Shown here: positions 1 to 11,190 of the stretch, in pieces
How positions within the stretch are numbered: the first letter of the stretch is position 1
Layout of the letters: each line of letters opens with the position of its first letter
Assembly: GCF_907164915.1 (NCBI RefSeq)
Contig: NC_061870.1
Coordinates: 27,193,348-27,257,347, forward strand
DNA from: Impatiens glandulifera
Taxonomy: Eukaryota; Streptophyta; Magnoliopsida; Ericales; Balsaminaceae
Direction: 5' to 3'
Length of the DNA: 64,000 nt
Translations under genes and position numbers: made by a program
The notes under the pieces: generated by a model
Told to the model about the DNA's origin: nothing
The model's input: the letters and a program-made list of their open reading frames with translations, nothing else
Database searches by the model: none

Positions 1-114
1 CTTGATCATGAAGGAGGGGGTAATCAATTAATTAATTAGTTAATCACTATATAATATATATATATTATGTTCTGATGGTGTTTAATTTTCGTAAGCATTT
101 ATTTAATTTGCAAG

Positions 115-1085
115 TGATGAATGTTCCTGAAGGGAGAAGAAGCCTTATGAATCTTTCTCATAGAATGGTGAAAAGTTTTTGGGCAATATTGAGCATGACA
201 GGTAAAATGGACATTCCACAGTTAACCGAACTCAACAATAATAATAGTGGGGTTGTTCGAGTTTCTGTTCGTCATAGTGAGGGACCTGGCCAACCTGGTG
301 GTATGATTGTTAGTGCTGCCACATCTCTCTGGCTCCCTATACCATGCGAGACGCTCTTTAATTATCTCAGGGATGAGAACAAGCGTACCGAGGTGTGTGT
401 ATGTGTAATGTGTATGTGTAATGTGTATGTGTAGGAAATATACATTAATTAAATACACCTAATTATGTGTTCTTGTTCTTGTGTTGTGTTTTAACAGTGG
501 GATCTGTTGTCTGATGGTAACCCTGTGAATGAGATAGCACGCATTTCATGCGGGAGTAGTCATCCAGGGAATCGCATCTCTGTTCTGCAGGTGATTAAAT
601 CTTTCTCCATTTTGTATGTCATAGACTCATAGTTGATATAACTCATCAATCTAAGTACAATGCAGGCTTTGAACCCGAAGGAGAGCCAGATGATGATGCT
701 TCAAGAGAGTTGCATAGACTCATCAGGAGCAGTGATAGTGTATGGACCCATAGACTTGCCAGCCATAAAGTCTGTCATAAATGGGGATGATTCAAGTCAC
801 ATACCCATACTACCTTCGGGATTCACAATATGCGGAGATAACCGGCCTGACAAGACAAGTAATGGAGCTTCAACCAGCAGCAGCAGCAGTAGCAGTAGCA
901 ATAGCAGGTCAGCAACAGGTGGTTCATTTCTGACAGTGGCTTTTCAAATACTGGTATGCAACAACCTTCCTAATAATACTAAGCAGCTTAATATGGAATC
1001 TGTGGCTACTGCCAACACTCTTGTCACATCTACTGTTCAGAAAATCAAATTTGCTTTCAATTGCCCCGACCACCACGATGACTGA
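115..1085 (+). CDS. HD-ZIP IV (START-domain) transcription factor, 3' end only
   Basis: This is the C-terminal part of a class IV homeodomain-leucine zipper regulator, a nuclear family controlling epidermal cell identity. The exons I read are 115-392, 498-590 and 666-1085, all with GT-AG borders and consistent phase. The translation carries the end of the START domain and the START-adjacent region: VRVSVRHSEGPGQPGG, SAATSLWLP, then WDLLSDGNPVNEIARI, SSHPGNRISVL, LQESCIDSSGAVIVYGP and a C-terminal block around LNMESVATANTLV. A serine run near the end comes from AGC/AGT codons at about 880-905. The family order HDG11/HDG12/ANL2 fits, but the homeodomain and zipper lie before base 1, so subclass is uncertain. 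Intron 1 begins with a GTGTAT microsatellite. The 5' border at 115 (acceptor CAAG) is less sure than the others. Confidence 0.88.
393..434 (+). repeat. GTGTAT/GTGTAA microsatellite in intron
   Basis: An imperfect short tandem repeat of GTGTAT and GTGTAA units starts exactly at the intron 5' splice site of the HD-ZIP IV gene, so the donor GT lies inside the repeat. Confidence 0.8.
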
Positions 1086-2074
1086 TCTTAGGGGTCTTTC
1101 ATTTATATACATCTTTTTTATTATGATTATTTTGACATGGTTAGATGACATGCAACACATCAAATTTCTTTGTTTGATGTTCTTCATGTCTTCTGAGAAC
1201 ATGTCGTTTTTTGTTAAAAGTCTCAAGCCTAGTTCTTGAAGCCTTGCAGACGAGAACAATCAAGTAGAATTTTTTCAAGTTGTGAGACTTTTTTATTATT
1301 GAAATAAAAATAAATTGTCTGAGATGATGATTATTACTAAAAAAAATAGAGATAATATAATATATGAATCGAAATTAAGAAGATAGATAGGCTTGTTGGA
1401 TTGTTTTGCTCAATTTGGATGAGGCTAATGCAGTAGTCATCACCTGTCTATAGCTGTCTCCCACATTGCTTTTTTATGGATTGTTCTGTTTTATTTGGTT
1501 GTCACTTTTTATAAGACTTTCAATTAATAAAAAAACTTATCCCTTCCATAAAATTGGTTTCCAAGACTGACAAAAAAGTTAAGCAAGAAAAAGGCTACAA
1601 ATTGAAGAAATAAAATAACTGAACATAATAATAATAATATACAGTATGAAGAGTCTTGAGTCTTAACTCAATTTATAACTAATAAGCTCCAATTACAGAT
1701 AAAACAATTTTATTAATCACATCATCGAGTGCAGATTAATCCTTGCTCGATCGTCACGCTCTTTGCTTTTGTCCAAATCATCCGGGAGTTAGACACCTGT
1801 GAAAAAATACTTGTTCCGCTTTGTCCAAATTGCCCAGAAGATGAATGCAGTAACTGTCGTACACAATTTCCTTTCCTTCGCCACCCATTCCATAAAGAAT
1901 GTAAGTAGACAATTCGGAAGAATCAGATACCCTTAGTGTGTCGTGCTACCAAAGGCCATAAGGCTTTACCCCCCTTCACATATTAACATATATTCAGCAT
2001 TTCAGGCATTGTAAAGCTTGAAACAGTAATGGACTTGCTATCCCGCCAACTTAGGGGCTCTTAGTCCATTGTGG
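1086..2074. other. Convergent intergenic region, 3' UTRs
   Basis: The gap lies between two convergent genes (HD-ZIP IV and REVEILLE-type MYB). It probably holds both 3' untranslated regions. AATAAA-like A-rich stretches occur near 1300-1310 on the plus strand. The less AT-rich part at about 1740-2070 is probably the 3' UTR of the minus-strand MYB gene. I see no further coding sequence. Confidence 0.6.
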
Positions 2075-3597
2075 CTATAAACAAAGACGGATGCTCCTAT
2101 CTTCATTTCCATCTTCTCTCATTTTCGAGAGTGACTGCATTTCCCTTTGTTCAACACATCTCTTATACGGAACAAAACCTTTCAAACGCTTCTCCGGCCT
2201 CTGTTGGTGGCTGTGTGCCTCTGTTTCCCAGTTCGAGTTCAATGGACCGGTGTTTGAACCAGTCCAAGAACCTTCTTTCTGAATTTCTTTATCTTGTGTC
2301 TGTCCACTCATGGAAGATCCAGCTGTCTTAGTGGAAAATGGGACATGTATGGGAAAGATCAGAGGAAAGTTCATCATGCCTCCTCCAGAAGAACCAACAT
2401 CAGCTAAATCCATGTAATTTACCGTGGTAATTATGTTTCCAGGCGATGAATCTGGTGTAATTCCTTTCTCCTCTGTAGGAGTATGGAAATCAGTAACTAA
2501 AACAGTCTTACCAAATAGCTTAAGACTCTGAATTGGTTTTTCCTTAATCGAAATATCTTTGTCCTCATCACTTCCTTGTACAGAACAATCCAGTTTCTGA
2601 TAAAAAAAAGTGACAGTCAAGAAACAAGAAAAATCAATAAATCATAAGGGATGAGAATTGTTTAGAGGTTTACCATGGGAGATTGAGTAAAGGATGAAAC
2701 TGGTGACAGTTTACTACTAGGTGTTGTGGTTGAATCTATCACAGAAGACAATACAGAAGTAGGAGATTGCTGTTCTTCTTCTTCTTCTTCAGCATTGAAA
2801 TTTGGAGATGGGGATCTCCCAAGAACTTCTTGAACACCTGAAATCCCTGCTTTGAGTGAAGGCGTAATGATTTTTCGTGGATATGGATGGACAGGTTTTC
2901 TCTTCGGCCGAGGAGGTGGGATTTCAATTGCCTTCACTGAGCCTGCTTCACTGCTACATGATTCACGCACAACCTAACCAAACCAAACCACAAAATTTAG
3001 ACATGTCTCAAGAGACAGAAACCCACATATATTAGACACTGAAAATAGCAGTAAACCTTAGAAATGAACTTCTGAGCATGACTCCGGATTTGAACTGCAG
3101 TTTTTGTGCCTACATAACCTTCAATTCGACGCCAAGCCCGTCCATATAACTTGAGAGCCTCAATGAACTTCTTATGCTCATCCTCAGTCCATTTTTCACG
3201 CTGTTTAGTTATTGTATACGGTTTTCTAACCTGTTTATGAAACAAATTGTGCAAATTGAATACACTAAAACATTAATGATGACATATAAGACTCTTCCAT
3301 TAAACAAGGAACACAAACCTTTTGCGAAAATGGTTCCTTTGTGTTTACATCCAAAAACATTTGATCATCTAAATCTGTATTAACATGAGTTTCTTCAGTT
3401 CGATCCTGCATTTCCATGAATACTACAGATTAATGGGGAAATCTCACATCTAATCTAAAACCCAGTTCTCATCTAATTCTAATTATAATTATAATTATCC
3501 AGATTCATTCACATATATATATATACAGCACACAATTAAAAACATTTATAAAAGTAATCACGACATATGGAATCAAGATTACCTGTATTATATCCAT
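2075..3597 (-). CDS. REVEILLE-type single-MYB (SHAQKYF class) transcription factor
   Basis: A nuclear MYB-related regulator of the LHY/CCA1/RVE family, which binds evening-element DNA and acts in or downstream of the circadian clock. Exons on the minus strand are 3583-3597, 3319-3405, 3057-3230, 2674-2973 and 2075-2596. Lengths of 15, 87, 174, 300 and 522 nt are all multiples of three and give 365 residues. The MYB repeat spans about residues 35-92 ([19 protein letters not shown], then [20 protein letters not shown]), with SHAQKF at 84-89. A proline/basic stretch, [16 protein letters not shown], follows at 111-126, as in RVE1, RVE2 and RVE7. An acidic run (EEEEEE) comes next, then a C-terminal region with the motif [19 protein letters not shown]. 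This motif set favours the RVE1/2/7 clade over RVE4/6/8. The first coding exon encodes only five residues (MDIIQ). Confidence 0.92.
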
Positions 3598-3692
3598 GTC
3601 TATAAGGTAGTTTATCGAGAATCCAATCAGCCAAACAAAATGATATTTTTTGAGAATTTCAGAAGAACAGGACAGAGAATGAAAGAGGAAGA

Positions 3693-3705
3693 GAGATATA
3701 TAACG
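3693..3705 (-). promoter_or_regulatory. Possible TATA box of the REVEILLE-type gene
   Basis: On the minus strand GTTATATATCTC lies about 100 bases before the start codon at 3597, and a CT-rich leader follows. Only position and composition support it. The near-evening-element AAAATATCA at about 3640 (one mismatch) would lie inside the leader. Confidence 0.35.
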
Positions 3706-4499
3706 ATGGCTTCACTGAAGAAGAAGAAAATGAAGGGATGACACGTCAGAATCTAATTTATTTTTCTTTTAATTATTTATTTATAATTATTACAATAATA
3801 TTAGTTCTTGTGGCTGAGGTTGAAAAAGAGGCCATAGTCTTTTGTCACCACTTATGCTTTAATTTTAATACATAATTTAATGAATTCAGATTAAATTTAG
3901 GACTTTTTAAGAAAATTAACTTTATTTTTGTCACTAATTAAGTCTGAAGCTGCATTTTTTAAGTAGCAATTGACTATATTGTGAATAATTTCTATATGGT
4001 AATTAAAAAATAATATAGTTACTCAAAATTAAATAATTGTGAGTGGGACAACAACTATATATAAAAAAAAACATTGAATGCTAACAGGGGAGTGTTCCCT
4101 TTATTTTTAATAATTGAACTTGTTGAGCAAAAATAAATAGTATAATAAAATGTATAACCCTACTAAAATAGTAAAACAATAAATAAATTGTCAATCATAG
4201 TTTTTTTTTTTTTTTTTCTTCCGACTTCTCATCTCACCTGTTAAATAGATTTATGAAAATATAATTTTATAAGAATTATAATTTGATTTTTATATTTGAA
4301 AATCTATAAAGATTGAACAATAAGAATAAAATAAAAAAAAGTTAGATATATTTTAATAGTTTAAATTATAACTTTAACTGCAATTGATTTTAATAAACAA
4401 ATATAATAATATATATGATGTTTATTGAATAAATAAATATCTAAAAAATGGAAAAGGGAAAAGGGTAGGGCAAGAAGGGGATAAGGTTCATGCGGATGA
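3706..4499. other. AT-rich intergenic, upstream of the MYB gene
   Basis: This is probably promoter and spacer DNA for the minus-strand MYB gene. It includes a poly-T run at about 4201-4217. I see no gene. Confidence 0.5.
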
Positions 4500-4625
4500 G
4501 ATGGATATATAAAAGTGTTTAGTGGATGATGATTTATGGATGTGGGACCCACTCTTGCGCTTTTTCGCCACGTCATTCGCCACTTGCGCCCCCAGTTAAT
4601 TAATGATGCCACGTGTTCTTATCCC
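4500..4625. promoter_or_regulatory. Isolated promoter-like module (TATA motif plus ACGT boxes)
   Basis: In otherwise AT-rich DNA this block contains TATATAAAAG at 4506-4515, a palindromic GGGACCC, GCCACGTCA near 4567-4575 and a G-box/ABRE-like GCCACGTGT at 4608-4616. Such ACGT boxes are bound by bZIP or bHLH factors. No convincing gene lies on either side within 1 kb. The 83-codon minus-strand reading frame here has no recognisable protein features. Confidence 0.3.
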
Positions 4626-5193
4626 CACAACAATGTTTCATGTTTATCATTTATTAAATTATAATTATAATTATCAAAATTTAAATTTAAATTGAATAGA
4701 CCCATCGTTTACTTTGCTTTCCATTATTATTGGGTGGTTTTGATTTTATTTGATTCTTTTATCTAAATTTTGTCCAATTAAGACTCCACTTATAATCTAA
4801 TTTATGATTAGTAGAAAAGGGCATACATTTTATTATAATTTATTTGTTAGTGATGCAATCACAAAAATAGGAACCGGATTGGACATCTAATTAATTAGTC
4901 TTGTGCTTACTTAACCACATTATTTGTTAATTGAAATAATAATTATTAATTTGTAACATATTTAAAAATAAAAATATTTCAAATATCTTGAAATGGGTTT
5001 TAAAATTTCATTAATCAAATTTCAACAATTCCCATCAAATTAGTTTTCTTATAAAAACAAAAATATATTACTAATAATCTACTTTTCCTTGAAAATTATA
5101 TTAGTTATTAAAACAATCAAATAAATACAAATTAATAATCATCAGTTAATCACATACATACATCATTAAAATCAATACAACATTTGTAACATA

Positions 5194-5259
<66 letters not shown>

Positions 5260-6841
5260 GAGAACTCTAAATTATCAAAATATAATATAAGCATATACAT
5301 TTGTAGGTTAGGTTCTCCAACAACAATGTCAACTATAAAGACTGAAATTTAGAGTAGATATTGTTATTATTTTTTATTTCACTTGTGTATGTTTTTGGAT
5401 ATATTAAATAAATATAATAGTTTTGTATTAATTAATAAAAAGAATTTAATTTAGTTGATTAAATATCATATTAATATATATTATGATATATGATTTAAAA
5501 AAATAAATTAAAACTTGTTAGAGCTCTAATGCCATTAATCCAGCTACATCAATTTCTGAGTCAAATGTCAATTTAAAAATTCTCCTTATAACTCCACTGG
5601 TACGAGAATTTACCTTTGACATCAAACTAAGTCCCAACACATACAACACATATTTTAGAGAAATGTGATTATTATTAAATTATAGTATAAAAATCGTCTT
5701 AATATCCAATAAATATAACTAAACTTGACCATAAACCTGAGGTATTCATGACAAGAAATTTAGTATTGATATGCATTTAAGCTAATCTTAACATGCCTGC
5801 TTAGCGCGATAATAAGTTAATTATTACTCTTACTTTTTAATATAATTTGATTAACTTGTATAAATTCGATTATGATTTATATGAAAGTTTTTTTTATATA
5901 ATAGGTAACACAATTTCGTGTCGACTGTAAAATAATTTATACTTTTATAAAATACTTAAAAGTCGTGATAAAAACAACAAATTTAAGAACGAAAGTAAGA
6001 TCACAAATTTAATGTTGTGAGTCTATCACTTTTGTAGGAAGAAGATAATAAATAAATAAATGATCATGCAGGAAAAAATAACCATGTTCGGGAAATTGTA
6101 ATGTTTAAGAACGAAAGCAATGTCATACAAATATTGAAAACAGGGTCATATTTAGGACAATTTTTTCAAAAACAAAAATTTCTCAAACATTATTATTTTT
6201 TAAATTTTATTATTATATTATTTAGATATAATTTTTTATTTTTGTTTCTCTCTCATTTACCTGTGACAGATAATGTCGGAATAATGGCTTTTATTTTCGT
6301 TAACTAAATTATTTATCACGAAAGAAATCTCATAAGATCTGATGATATAGAGACTGAGCTGTACAAGGATGGTAATGGACCACTTAGAAGCTAGTGAGAG
6401 AGAATATAACAAATTGAATAACACCGCCAAAGATTTATTGACCACAAATACAATTACTTATTTATATAACTAAATCTATTTCTTTTATCTCCTTTATTTA
6501 ATAATTTCTTTTTCAGAGGGTCATATTTATGATTTATGGGGTTATGCTCTCTTTTTTTTTTTTAATTAAAAAGTAATAATTTTTCGATTTCTGATGCCGA
6601 CTAGACATTTAAGTTTTCTGTTGCTTGACAAATGCTTCAAAGTTATCTTATTATTTTTTTTTTTAAAAGTTACCAGCTTGAGATAGTTTGAGTTTTCGTG
6701 TTTTTTTTTTTATAAATAAATTATATTACCTCATTATTATTATATTTATCAATTAAAATATTATTATTATTTTTTTATTAAATTAAATTTTTAAATGTAA
6801 AAAAGCATTTTAATAATGAGTGTTACAAAAATTCCAAATAA
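4626..6841. other. AT-rich intergenic, no gene seen
   Basis: The stretch is over 70% A+T by eye, with homopolymer runs and an (AT)n tract. Reading frames are short and of low complexity. I see no protein motif or RNA gene. Confidence 0.6.
5198..5255. repeat. (AT)n microsatellite
   Basis: An uninterrupted AT dinucleotide tract of nearly 60 bases. Confidence 0.95.
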
Positions 6842-7022
6842 CTTTTTTTAGAACGTTAGTTCCACTTCTGTTATGAAGTGCGACTAATCGCCGCGAGTTA
6901 AGCATTTAGCCCGCAAATACATTTAATCATTTAATTAGGCGTAGAACTTGTTGTTTGACGAGCTCGAACCCAAGATCTTAGGAAGATAGGAATATCTACA
7001 TTTTGTTACTGCTATGCCAGAA
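6842..7022 (-). mobile_element. tRNA-derived SINE, family A
   Basis: Read on the minus strand, the element starts with an A-box-like segment (TGGCATAGCAGTAAC), then a B-box (GGGTTCGAGCTC) about 40 bases later. The body contains CAACAAGTTCTACG and GATTAGTCGCACTTC, and the element ends GAACTAACGTTC followed by an A-rich tail. The same body and 3' end recur at 14.35-14.62, 59.21-59.30 and 60.98-61.13 kb. This is the most complete copy in the window. Confidence 0.7.
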
Positions 7023-7539
7023 AAAAGGAAAGAAATGTGACCACAAATAGATTAAAAACATAACCCACAAACAATAACTTATTTTTTGTGGTATTATTAA
7101 AAATGGACATTTTAGATATAAATAGACTTCATGAAATTAGGATATAATAAAAAAATATTATTTAAAAAATAAAAATAAATTTTAATAATAATTTAATTGA
7201 CATAATTGTTAAATTATGCTTAGTGTTACAGTTATACAAAATAAGATTTTGTCTGATTTTATACCCGTTTACTTATTATCTATGTAATATTGTAAATAAA
7301 AAATTCATAAAATCAATAGTCAAAACCTAAAATTCGATAATTAAATTAGTGACATTAATTTTGTTTTTTTATGATAAATTAACCACGTTTAAAACTTAAA
7401 ACCGTTAACACAAAATTTCGTTTTTGTATAATTTTTATAATAAAAATTTTAAATTGTAAGACTTGAAAGAAAATATCAATAATCTCAATTGTCACATAAT
7501 AAATAGCCTCAATTTGAGAATTCGACCTAATCTATATAT
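7023..7539. other. AT-rich intergenic, no gene seen
   Basis: No coding, RNA or repeat structure could be supported here. Confidence 0.55.
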
Positions 7540-7860
7540 ATATAATGATGCTTAATTTTTAAAGTGTCCGGATTGCCGGGTCGAGAGCTGTGGTTAATTT
7601 GGATATTTATGTGAGAATAAATGGATACTTGGGCCGGATTGTGGGCTGACCCGCCCATAAACTTAAAACGGCTAAAAATAAATTTAAAAATGTTATTTGT
7701 AGGTTTCGAACTTGCAACCTAACAAAACAAGTAAAACCCTTTAACTAACTAGGCTAACAACAATTTATATTTAAGATTCAACACCAAATTTGATGAACGC
7801 GAGATATTTTAACAATAAAAGTTCAAATTTTTAATTAACTAATATATATATATATATATA
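7540..7860 (-). mobile_element. tRNA-derived SINE, family B, full copy
   Basis: On the minus strand the unit begins TTAGTTAATTAAAAATTTG. It has an A-box-like TTAGCCTAGTTAGTTAAAG and a B-box-like AAGTTCGAAACC about 35 bases further on. A GC-richer tail follows (GGGCGGGTCAG, CTCGACCCGGCAATCCGGAC), and the end is TTAAGCATCATTATATATA. A near-identical unit lies on the plus strand at 23.53-23.84 kb. RNA polymerase III promoter boxes in the right order and spacing support a SINE. Confidence 0.65.
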
Positions 7861-8062
7861 ATGATGCTTAATTTTTAAAGTGTCCGGATTGCCGGGTCGA
7901 GAGTTGTGGTTAATTTGGATATTTATGTGAGAGTAAATGGATACTTGGGTCGAAACTTGAGTTGACCCGCCCATAAACTTAAAACGGTTAAAAATAAATT
8001 AAAAATGTTATTTGTAGGTTTCGAACTTGCAACCTAACAAAACAAGTACAACATTTAACCAA
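7861..8062 (-). mobile_element. SINE family B, 5'-truncated upstream unit of a dimer
   Basis: This is a second copy of the same element in the same orientation, joined to the full copy through an (AT)n tract at about 7845-7862. It starts inside the tRNA-like head (the B-box is kept, the A-box is only a remnant) and runs to the same CATCATTATATA end. The same two-unit arrangement recurs at 23.35-23.84 kb. Confidence 0.65.
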
Positions 8063-8887
8063 ATGTGATTGAGATGTGGTTTGTCGAGGGATAATAGACC
8101 GGTATCATTTGAAAGTGGTTAAAGAAATATGAATCAAATATTTAATTGACCAAAGTGTGAGGTCACAATGCTAATTATTAAAAAATATGAATTAAATATT
8201 TGATTGACAAAGTGAAAGTGTAAAGTCACGTAATGAGAGATTCATTCGGAAAAAATATGTGATGAAAAATGTGAGAAAATAATTTGTTTTATCGAAGTGA
8301 ATAAAATGTGGAATGAGGGCGTTATATTTTTTATTTTAATAATTTTAAAAATTGAATAAATATTATTATAATTTTTTTAATTTATTTTATTTTTATCTTT
8401 ATCCGTGTGCATCTTACGAAAATTTTCCTAGTTTAATTAATAATGTTAATTTGTGTGTTTGTTAAAATTCAAATTTATTAAAGAATTTTGAAAGGATTGA
8501 ATTAATTGTAGTTTGAATTCAACCCTCAACAAGCTTTGCTTCATAATCTTTTTTATTATTTTTTTTTATTTCAGCATTTTTAAGTTAATCCAAAAATATT
8601 CTTTGATATAGAATTGACGCAGCCTCTTCAGCAGCAACCTCCAACGGTACATTTCCTGTGAAGCACCCTCTACTAATATTATTAATTAGGAGATTTTATA
8701 AATTTAAATTCTATTTTATTCTTATCATGAATGGCCTAGACTCAATTATATTTTTTTATTACTTTAAAATCTATTTATTCCTGTTAAATAGGCATGGTCT
8801 TATTTATTAACTCTTTCAAATATTTTTATTAGTTAGATTTTTTTATTTTGTTTTTAAACTTGAATTCTTCCACAAATCTTTGTTTTA
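8063..8887. other. AT-rich intergenic, no gene seen
   Basis: No supported gene. The segment separates the dimeric SINE from the hAT-like element. Confidence 0.5.
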
Positions 8888-8895
8888 CTTTTATT

Positions 8896-10165
8896 CATTG
8901 TTTTGAAAATCGTTTGGATCATCAACCCGGTCTTTTGGTGTACTTCGATCTAAATGTTGAATCGGATTTTTTTAAAAATAAATTTAAATATATTAATACA
9001 TAAATTGTATATATAAATCAATTAGGCATATAAAAAATAATCAAATAAATACTAATTAAACTCAATAATTGTCAATTAAATTTATATTATACTAAATATT
9101 CATAATTCTCTACAATCAAATTAAAAAATATCCATAATTCTTTACCATCAAAATAGCAATCACACCAAATATCTATAATTCCTTACAATCAAAACAACAA
9201 TAACACCAATTTTTCATAATTCCCTACAATCAAAAGTTCAAAACAACAATCACACCAAATATGCTCGAGTAGAATTGTATATTCTCAGGCTGCATCCAAC
9301 TTAGATGATCTGACATTTGGAATAACGATTGATTGTGTTGTTGAAGTTTCAGCTTCTGATTCAGGACGAGTAGTTCCTGAGTTAGACATTCCTAAAAAGT
9401 TAAACAATTACCTATCAATAGTTAAACAAACAAATTAATAAATAATTAATTTGAAAGACAACTATAGATTATTAATAAATTGAAGCCAATCAGTAAACCA
9501 GTAAGCATATATCCGGCTTAGATCTCTCATCTAGATTACTAATTAATAATTAATATACATCTGACTTAAATCTGTCATCTAGATTACTAAATTAATTGAA
9601 GCCACTCAGCAATCAACAAATAAGCAAATCAGTAAACCCAAACATATCAAATTGAAGAACCCTAATTCTATTGTAACTAAATTGAAAAACCCTAGTTGAA
9701 GAATCCTAATTCTCATCAGTTATTCTCTTCTAAACCCAAACACATCAGTCCTATATTGATTTGTTTGCTGCTCATAAATGATAAATTAACACATTATCGG
9801 AAATACTACAAAAAATGATAAACTTACCGATGAGTTCCAATTGAAGAACACCGTAAATCTGACGAACAACCATAGATCTGAAGAACAGCCAAAGATCGAA
9901 AGAATAGTCGTACATCTAAAGTAAGTTAAGGAAACGATTAGAGATATGAGGAACAACTGTCTTTCTTCTTTCGAGCCTGATGAAACTCTCTGTTTAAAAG
10001 AATTTATATAATAACTTTTCCAACGGAAAAAAAACGGTTTGAGTTTTAGGTTGAATCGTCCGATCGGACCGGATTTTGATCGATTTAAAAGGTGACCGTT
10101 TTGAAGACAAAATTTGAACCGCTCAATAAACTGTTTCAAGGTTGGACGCGTAATTTAAAACATTG
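8896..10165. mobile_element. Non-autonomous hAT-like DNA transposon (1.27 kb)
   Basis: The element starts CATTGTTTTGAAAAT and ends ATTTAAAACATTG, an imperfect terminal inverted repeat of about 14 bases. It is flanked by CTTTTATT at 8888-8895 and CTTTTATC at 10166-10173, an 8-bp target-site duplication with one mismatch, as expected for hAT elements. The interior has roughly three diverged tandem copies of a 60-base unit at 9120-9270 (CCATAATTC...CAATCACACC). A pair of repeats around CATCTAGATTACTAA lies at 9520-9590. The end near 10020-10140 is GC-richer. No transposase is visible; the minus-strand frame at 9786-10139 has no recognisable domain. Confidence 0.55.
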
Positions 10166-10173
10166 CTTTTATC

Positions 10174-10607
10174 TTTAAAACTTAGTCCTAGAAAGTCTCT
10201 TATAATTTAAAATTATACCAATATAAAACTCCTAAGCAATTGTAGAAGAAGAACTCCATCACCCAAAGTCTCTTCCTTGTCAAAATCCATTAACAACTTA
10301 AAGAATATTAGAAGAATGTGTATATTAAAAAAACAAATAAATAATTTTATGTATAATAAAACTGAAAATTAAAATTAAAATATTGAATATTAAATTTTAA
10401 ATATTTAGAAATAAAAAATTAAATTAAAAAAAATTAAACTTTATGTAATATATATTTAAATTAGTTTGAAAATATGTAAAACTATTATATAAACCATTAC
10501 ATCAAAACTATTATACTTTTGTATATTAATTATATTAACTAATAAACTCAATATATTAAAATATATAATTTAATATATAAAAAAATAAAAAAATACTAAT
10601 ATTTTTT

Positions 10608-10655
<48 letters not shown>

Positions 10656-10799
10656 AGAGTGACTAATTATATATATTAATTATATTAACTAATAATCTTA
10701 ATATATTAAAATAATAATATATAATTTAATATATTAAATAAAAAATAATTAAAATAAATATATAAACTTTATCGGAAGGATATAGAAAAAAGTTGTTAT
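10174..10799. other. AT-rich intergenic with (AT)n tract
   Basis: Low-complexity DNA containing an AT dinucleotide tract at about 10612-10651. No gene is seen. Confidence 0.6.
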
Positions 10800-11190
10800 A
10801 GATTTGAAAGAGTATCTATTAGTTATGATCCGAAAATGCCATGTTTTTAAACATTAAGATTAGATGGAATTAATTATGTCATTAATCAAAAAAAAAATGT
10901 CCTCTACCTTACCTTTATTTGGATTTGAGTTACCATTTTAATGATGCTGATATGGAAGCTCTTTATTTAGCTTAAAACCTTGAAACCTTACAAATCTCAA
11001 AATGTCAGTAGATTACTAACGAGGGAATGGATGTTTTGAGTGGTCTCCCTCAATTGAAATATTTGTTGATTGTCCAATGTATGGGATCTTAAAAATTCGA
11101 TGTGTTGGGTGTTTATGATTGTCTTAAAATATTGTTGAGTTTTAGGGAGATGAATTGGCTTGGATGCATTGATGATGTCTTTTCTATAAT
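10800..11190 (+). pseudogene. Decayed leucine-rich-repeat gene fragment (F-box/LRR-like)
   Basis: From about 10898 one plus-strand frame reads LPYLYLDLSYHFNDADMEAL. After a stop it continues NLETLQISKC, then after another stop ITNEGMDVLSGLPQLKYLL and IVQC. A third stop precedes FDVLGVYDCLKILLSF. The spacing of L..L.I..C with ITNEGM...LPQLKYL is typical of cysteine-type leucine-rich repeats in F-box/LRR proteins. An adjacent frame upstream (about 10805-10850) reads RFERVSISYDPKMPCF, suggesting a frameshift. Three in-frame stops in about 90 codons make it non-functional. I do not see the F-box itself, so a disease-resistance-type LRR is an alternative source. Confidence 0.45.

Noticed and set aside
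9786..10139. 117-codon minus-strand reading frame
   Set aside because: It lies inside the candidate hAT element, near its right end, and shows no domain or conserved motif. Its length comes from GC-richer terminal sequence.
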